10,717 nucleotides of DNA, from contig CAZUBF010000125.1 of the NCBI GenBank assembly GCA_964618555.1, forward strand, positions 1 to 10,717, written 5' to 3'. Source of the DNA: Calidifontimicrobium sp964618555 (GTDB lineage: Bacteria; Pseudomonadota; Gammaproteobacteria; Burkholderiales; Burkholderiaceae_C). The notes under the pieces were generated by a model. The model worked only from the letters and a program-made list of their open reading frames with translations. It made no database searches and had not been told where the DNA came from. Below are positions 7,935 to 10,717 of this stretch, piece after piece (the first letter of the stretch is position 1; each line of letters starts with the position of its first letter). Both the position numbers and the translations under genes were made by a program.

Positions 7935-8801
7935 TCACAGTTCGATCTCGCCTTCGAACACGGTCTCGGCCGGCCCGGTCATCAGCACCGGGGCCCAGCC
8001 GCCGCCCTGCGCGCCGGCCCACTCGATGGTCAGCCGCCCGCCGCGCGTGTCGACGTCGACGCGCGCGTCGAGCCAACCCAGGCGGATGCCGGCGACCACC
8101 GCGGCGCAGGCCCCGGTGCCGCAGGCGAGCGTCTCGCCGGCGTCGCGCTCCCACACGCGCAAGCGCACGCGATCGCGCGACAGCACCTGCACGAAGCCGA
8201 CGTTGACGCCCCGGGCGAAGCGCGGGTGGCGCTCGATGCGCGGGCCCAGCGTGGTCACCGGCGCGGCGTCGACGTCGTCGACGCGCAACACCGCGTGCGG
8301 GTTGCCCATCGACAGCACGGCCACCTCGATGCGCGTGCCGTCGACGTCGAGCGGCCACAGCGCGAAGCCGCGGACCTCGCGCGGCACGAGGCCGGCGACG
8401 TCGAACGGCAGCTCGCGCGGCTCGAAGCGTGGGCGGTTCATGTCCACCGTGACGCGGCCGTCGCTGCCCAGGTGCAGCTCGAGGCGGTTGTTCACGGTCT
8501 CGACCTGCAGCGTGGTCTTGTCCGACAGCCGGTGGTCGACGACGTAGCGCACGAAGCAGCGCGCGCCGTTGCCGCACTGCTCGACCTCGTCGCCGCTGGC
8601 GCCGTTGAAGATGCGGTAGCGGAAGTCGACGCCCGGCGTGGCGCTGCCCTCGACGACGAGGATCTGGTCGGCGCCGACGCCGAAGCGCCGGTCGCCCAGG
8701 CGCCGCAGCTGCTCGCGCGACAACGGCAGCGGCGCACGCGTGGCGTCGAGCACGACGAAGTCGTTGCCCGCACCTTGCATCTTCGTGAACCGCAGCCGCA
8801 T
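7935..8801 (-). CDS. dapF: Diaminopimelate epimerase
   Basis: A 288-residue cytoplasmic enzyme that interconverts LL- and meso-diaminopimelate, the last step before lysine decarboxylation and the source of the peptidoglycan cross-linking residue. Both catalytic cysteines are present: C76 in EQCGNGARC and C227 in ACGTGAC. Other signatures are KMQGAGNDF (7-15), GVGADQIL (41-48), ETVNN (101-105), SMGNPHAV (164-171) and ERDAGET (218-224). There are two symmetric halves, as expected. Start ATG 8801 is chosen because MRLRFTKMQGAGNDF is the family N-terminus; a TTG further upstream would add eleven unrelated residues. It lies 37 bases after the acyltransferase stop and 31 before the DUF484 start, within the same likely operon. 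Confidence 0.97.
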   Translation of the reverse strand: MRLRFTKMQGAGNDFVVLDATRAPLPLSREQLRRLGDRRFGVGADQILVVEGSATPGVDFRYRIFNGASGDEVEQCGNGARCFVRYVVDHRLSDKTTLQVETVNNRLELHLGSDGRVTVDMNRPRFEPRELPFDVAGLVPREVRGFALWPLDVDGTRIEVAVLSMGNPHAVLRVDDVDAAPVTTLGPRIERHPRFARGVNVGFVQVLSRDRVRLRVWERDAGETLACGTGACAAVVAGIRLGWLDARVDVDTRGGRLTIEWAGAQGGGWAPVLMTGPAETVFEGEIEL

Positions 8802-8838
8802 GGCGTGGATTATCGGCGCTGGCCGCAGCGGCAAGCGT

Positions 8839-9723
8839 TCAGTACAGCGACGGCTGCCCCGGCGGGCGCGTCTTGAAGCGCTTGTGCACCCACAGGTACT
8901 GCGCCGGCAGGAGGCGGATCTGGCCTTCGATCCACGCGTTCATGCGCCGCGCGTCGGCCAGCGGGTCGTCGCTGGGCCAGTCGGTCCAGGGCTCGAGGAA
9001 ACGCACCACGTAACCCTCGCCGCCCGGGCGCATCTCGGCGACCACGGGCTGCACGACCATGCCCAGCGAGCGGGCCATCCTCGACGGGGCCAGCAGCGTC
9101 GACGCGTCGACGCCGAAGAACGGCACGAAGGCCGCGTCCTTCGTGCCGAAGTCCATGTCGGGCAGGTTGAAGAACGCATGGCCGCGCCGGATCGCGCGCA
9201 CCAGCGGCAGCGCGCGCTCGCTGCGCGGGAAGATCTCGCCCTTGCCGAAGCGCAGCCGTCCGCGGCGCATCGCCGCGTCGAACACCGGGTTGCTCTGCAC
9301 CTGGTAGATCGATCCCACCAGCCGCGACTGGAACAGCTGCGTGGCCTGGCCGGCAACGTCGAGCGCGACGAAGTGCGGCACCAGCCACATCACCGGTCGC
9401 TCGCTGCGCTCGGCCAGGCCGACGTCGCCTTCGACGTGGATGAGGCGCCTGAGCCGCGCGGGGCTGGCGTACCACAGCAACCCGCGCTCGAGGATGCTGC
9501 GCACGAGCCAGCCGAAGTGCTCGCGCACCAGCGCTCGGCGCTCGCGCGGCGACAGCTCGGGCAGGCACAGTTCGACGTTGCGCAGCGCGATGCGCCGGCG
9601 CGATCGCGCCAGCCGGTACAGCAGCGCACCCAGCGCGCGACCGAGCGCCGACTGCACCGCCAGCGGCAGGTGCGAGAAGGCGCGCAGCAGCGCCAGCAGC
9701 AGGTGCGTGCCGAAGGCCGACAT
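8839..9723 (-). CDS. Lipid A biosynthesis acyltransferase (LpxL/HtrB family), HX4D variant
   Basis: A 294-residue inner-membrane acyltransferase of the LpxL/LpxM family, which adds secondary acyl chains to lipid A on the cytoplasmic face. The N-terminus (about 5-40) is hydrophobic with basic flanks, a membrane anchor. The catalytic motif is usually H-X4-E; here it reads HFVALD (H117, D122), an H-X4-D form that I recall in betaproteobacterial members. Other features are the lipid-binding region YQVQSNPVFDAAMRRGR (140-156), NLPDMDFGTKDAAFVPFFG and C-terminal YLWVHKRFKTRPPG, typical of the family. It starts 6 bases after the stop of the preceding acyltransferase gene, so translation is probably coupled. 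Which chain or position each paralogue acylates cannot be told from sequence. Confidence 0.93.
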   Translation of the reverse strand: MSAFGTHLLLALLRAFSHLPLAVQSALGRALGALLYRLARSRRRIALRNVELCLPELSPRERRALVREHFGWLVRSILERGLLWYASPARLRRLIHVEGDVGLAERSERPVMWLVPHFVALDVAGQATQLFQSRLVGSIYQVQSNPVFDAAMRRGRLRFGKGEIFPRSERALPLVRAIRRGHAFFNLPDMDFGTKDAAFVPFFGVDASTLLAPSRMARSLGMVVQPVVAEMRPGGEGYVVRFLEPWTDWPSDDPLADARRMNAWIEGQIRLLPAQYLWVHKRFKTRPPGQPSLY

Positions 9724-9729
9724 CGGTGC

Positions 9730-10575
9730 TCAGGCGCCGGCGACCGGGCGGGGTTGCCGGTAGCGGTGATAGCCCCACAGGTACTGCGTCGGGCAGTGGC
9801 CGATGACGCGCTGCATCTCGGCGTTGACCGCCGTCGCCGCCGCCACGTCGTCGTCGGGAAGCGGCTGCACCGGCGCGCGCACGCACACGCGCCAGCCGGC
9901 GCCGCGCGGCAGCCTCTCGGCCCACATCAGCAACCACGGCGCGCCGGTGTGCGCCAGGCGCGCAGCCAGCGTCATCGTGTACGCCTCTCGGCCGTAGAAC
10001 GGCGCCCACACGCCCTGCCCTTCGGGCGGCACCTGGTCGGGCAGCAGACCGACGGCATCGCCGCGCTTGAGCGCGCGCAGCATCTGGCGCACACCGGCCA
10101 GCGTCGTCGGCGCGGTGTCCAGCCCCGGGCGGCGTCGCGCCTCGGCCTCGAACTCGCGCAGCCACTCCTGCCGCGCCGGGCGGTACAGCGCGGTCATCGG
10201 GTGCGCTTCGCCCCAGCGCTCGGCGTAGGCCTGCGCGCAGACCTCGAAGCTGCCGAGGTGCGGCGTCAGCAGCACCAGCCCCCGCCCGCCCGCCAGCGTC
10301 TCGTCGACCAATGCGTCGCCGTCCCAGCGCACGTGGCGGGAGATCGGACGCGCGGCGGCGCCCAGGAACAGCCACGGAATCTCGGCCACCAGCTTGCCGG
10401 CCTCGGCCACCGCGGCGCGCCGCTGCGCAGCGTCCAGCCCGGCGAGACGCGTGTTGTCCGCCAGGCGGCGGCGGTAGCGGCGCGAACTGCAGTACGCGAT
10501 CCAGCCCAGCAAGGCGCCTGCCGCGTGCAGAGTCCGCAACGGCCAGCGGGACAGCCAGCGAAGCAGGACGAGCAT
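9730..10575 (-). CDS. Lipid A biosynthesis acyltransferase (LpxL/HtrB family), HX4E type
   Basis: A 281-residue LpxL/HtrB-family acyltransferase, first gene of the minus-strand cluster. The N-terminus (RWLSRWPLRTLHAAGALLGWIAY, about residues 6-28) gives the membrane anchor. The catalytic H-X4-E motif is intact: TPHLGSFE, with H106 and E111. Further family features are ALYRPARQEWL (about 129-139), a GVRQMLRALKRGD helix, LPDQVPPEGQGVWAPFYG and the C-terminal QYLWGYHRYR. The protein uses acyl-ACP to decorate the lipid A precursor. ATG 10575 is preceded by AAAAAA and no ribosome-binding site. Since the family N-terminus fits this start well, either a leaderless transcript or weak initiation is implied. 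The start sits a few bases from the divergent TATAAT promoter element. Confidence 0.93.
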   Translation of the reverse strand: MLVLLRWLSRWPLRTLHAAGALLGWIAYCSSRRYRRRLADNTRLAGLDAAQRRAAVAEAGKLVAEIPWLFLGAAARPISRHVRWDGDALVDETLAGGRGLVLLTPHLGSFEVCAQAYAERWGEAHPMTALYRPARQEWLREFEAEARRRPGLDTAPTTLAGVRQMLRALKRGDAVGLLPDQVPPEGQGVWAPFYGREAYTMTLAARLAHTGAPWLLMWAERLPRGAGWRVCVRAPVQPLPDDDVAAATAVNAEMQRVIGHCPTQYLWGYHRYRQPRPVAGA

Positions 10576-10580
10576 TTTTT

Positions 10581-10586
10581 TATAAT
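10581..10586 (+). promoter_or_regulatory. Consensus -10 element of a rightward (metK-like) promoter
   Basis: TATAAT is an exact sigma-70 -10 hexamer, preceded by a run of six T. The -35 region about 17 bases upstream (GCGAAG near 10558-10563) is poor, so an activator or the T-run may compensate. Transcription would start near 10592-10594, exactly where the first hairpin of the leader begins. On the minus strand the same bases read TATAAA, a possible -10 for the acyltransferase cluster, whose ATG lies only a few bases away. Confidence 0.6.
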
Positions 10587-10591
10587 CGACG

Positions 10592-10717
10592 CATCGCCGA
10601 GTTAAAGGACAACTTGCGGGGCGATGGGCGCGCCGGGATGCGGTGGCCCGAAATACCGCTAAAGCGTTCGCCGCTTTCCTCGACGCCTCGTGGGCACGGA
10701 GCCGGCAACGCCGGCAA
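10592..10717 (+). promoter_or_regulatory. Structured 5' leader, probably of metK outside the window (partial)
   Basis: Starting at the predicted transcript start, four stem-loops can be drawn. (1) CATCGCC (10592-10598) pairs with GGCGATG (10620-10626), with an inner GAGTT/AACTT stem (10599-10603 with 10611-10615, one G-U pair) closing the loop AAAGGAC. (2) GCGGT (10640-10644) pairs with ACCGC (10655-10659). (3) AAAGCG (10661-10666) pairs with CGCTTT (10672-10677) around TTCGC. (4) GCCGG (10701-10705) pairs with CCGGC (10711-10715). By Burkholderiales synteny the gene to the right is probably metK (S-adenosylmethionine synthetase), but it is not in the window. A 12-codon ORF (10624-10662, MGAPGCGGPKYR then TAA) lies inside. 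I do not recognise a known riboswitch class. Confidence 0.45.

Noticed and set aside
8638..10605. 655-codon open frame on the plus strand over dapF and both acyltransferases
   Set aside because: Composition-driven shadow of three well-supported minus-strand genes; no recognisable domain.
10592..10680. SAM-II or SAM-V riboswitch, suggested by GTTAAAGG and CGCTAAAGCG
   Set aside because: The stretches resemble parts of those motifs, but the order, spacing and pseudoknot arrangement do not fit the consensus I know. Left as an unassigned leader.

Overview
The window is high-GC DNA, roughly two thirds or more G+C by eye. Its gene order is typical of a betaproteobacterium of the order Burkholderiales (Rubrivivax/Leptothrix/Methylibium-like). 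That assignment rests on protein character and on the block lpxL-type acyltransferase, second acyltransferase, dapF, DUF484, xerC reading away from a metK-like promoter. Most of the window is chromosomal housekeeping DNA with two small accessory patches. I found no tRNA, rRNA, CRISPR array, phage module or intact transposon.

Layout, left to right. Positions 1-137 are the C-terminal end of a copper-type P-type ATPase. Positions 270-1015 hold a translationally coupled pair: a small GIY-YIG-fold protein with a degenerate second motif, then a MarR-type regulator. The regulator's C-terminus runs into an AT-rich 20-bp-period direct repeat and stops, which suggests truncation by a lost mobile element. 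glmS (1046-2878, minus) supplies glucosamine-6-phosphate and diverges from an Lrp/AsnC regulator (3034-3504, plus). The Lrp gene converges on an RlmI-type 23S rRNA methyltransferase (3519-4703, minus), and a GC-rich hairpin spans the junction.

A class II aldolase/adducin-family gene (4735-5517, minus) lies upstream of rlmI and diverges from a TetR regulator of the LmrA/YxaF (QdoR) type (5605-6279, plus). Their intergenic region holds a near-perfect sigma-70 promoter for the aldolase gene (TTGACA, 17 bp, TATATA). An 18-bp sequence overlapping it matches, as I recall it, the Bacillus subtilis LmrA/QdoR operator consensus at every position. This is the most specific regulatory signal in the window.

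From 10575 down to 6240 the minus strand carries a compact set of five genes: two LpxL/HtrB-family lipid A acyltransferases, dapF (diaminopimelate epimerase), a DUF484/GAF-like protein and xerC (tyrosine recombinase). Gaps are 6-37 bp, so they are probably co-transcribed, linking outer-membrane lipid A, peptidoglycan/lysine precursors and chromosome dimer resolution. The right end (10576-10717) has an exact TATAAT on the plus strand followed by about 125 nt able to form several consecutive hairpins. By synteny this is probably the 5' leader of metK just outside the window. I do not recognise it as a known riboswitch class.
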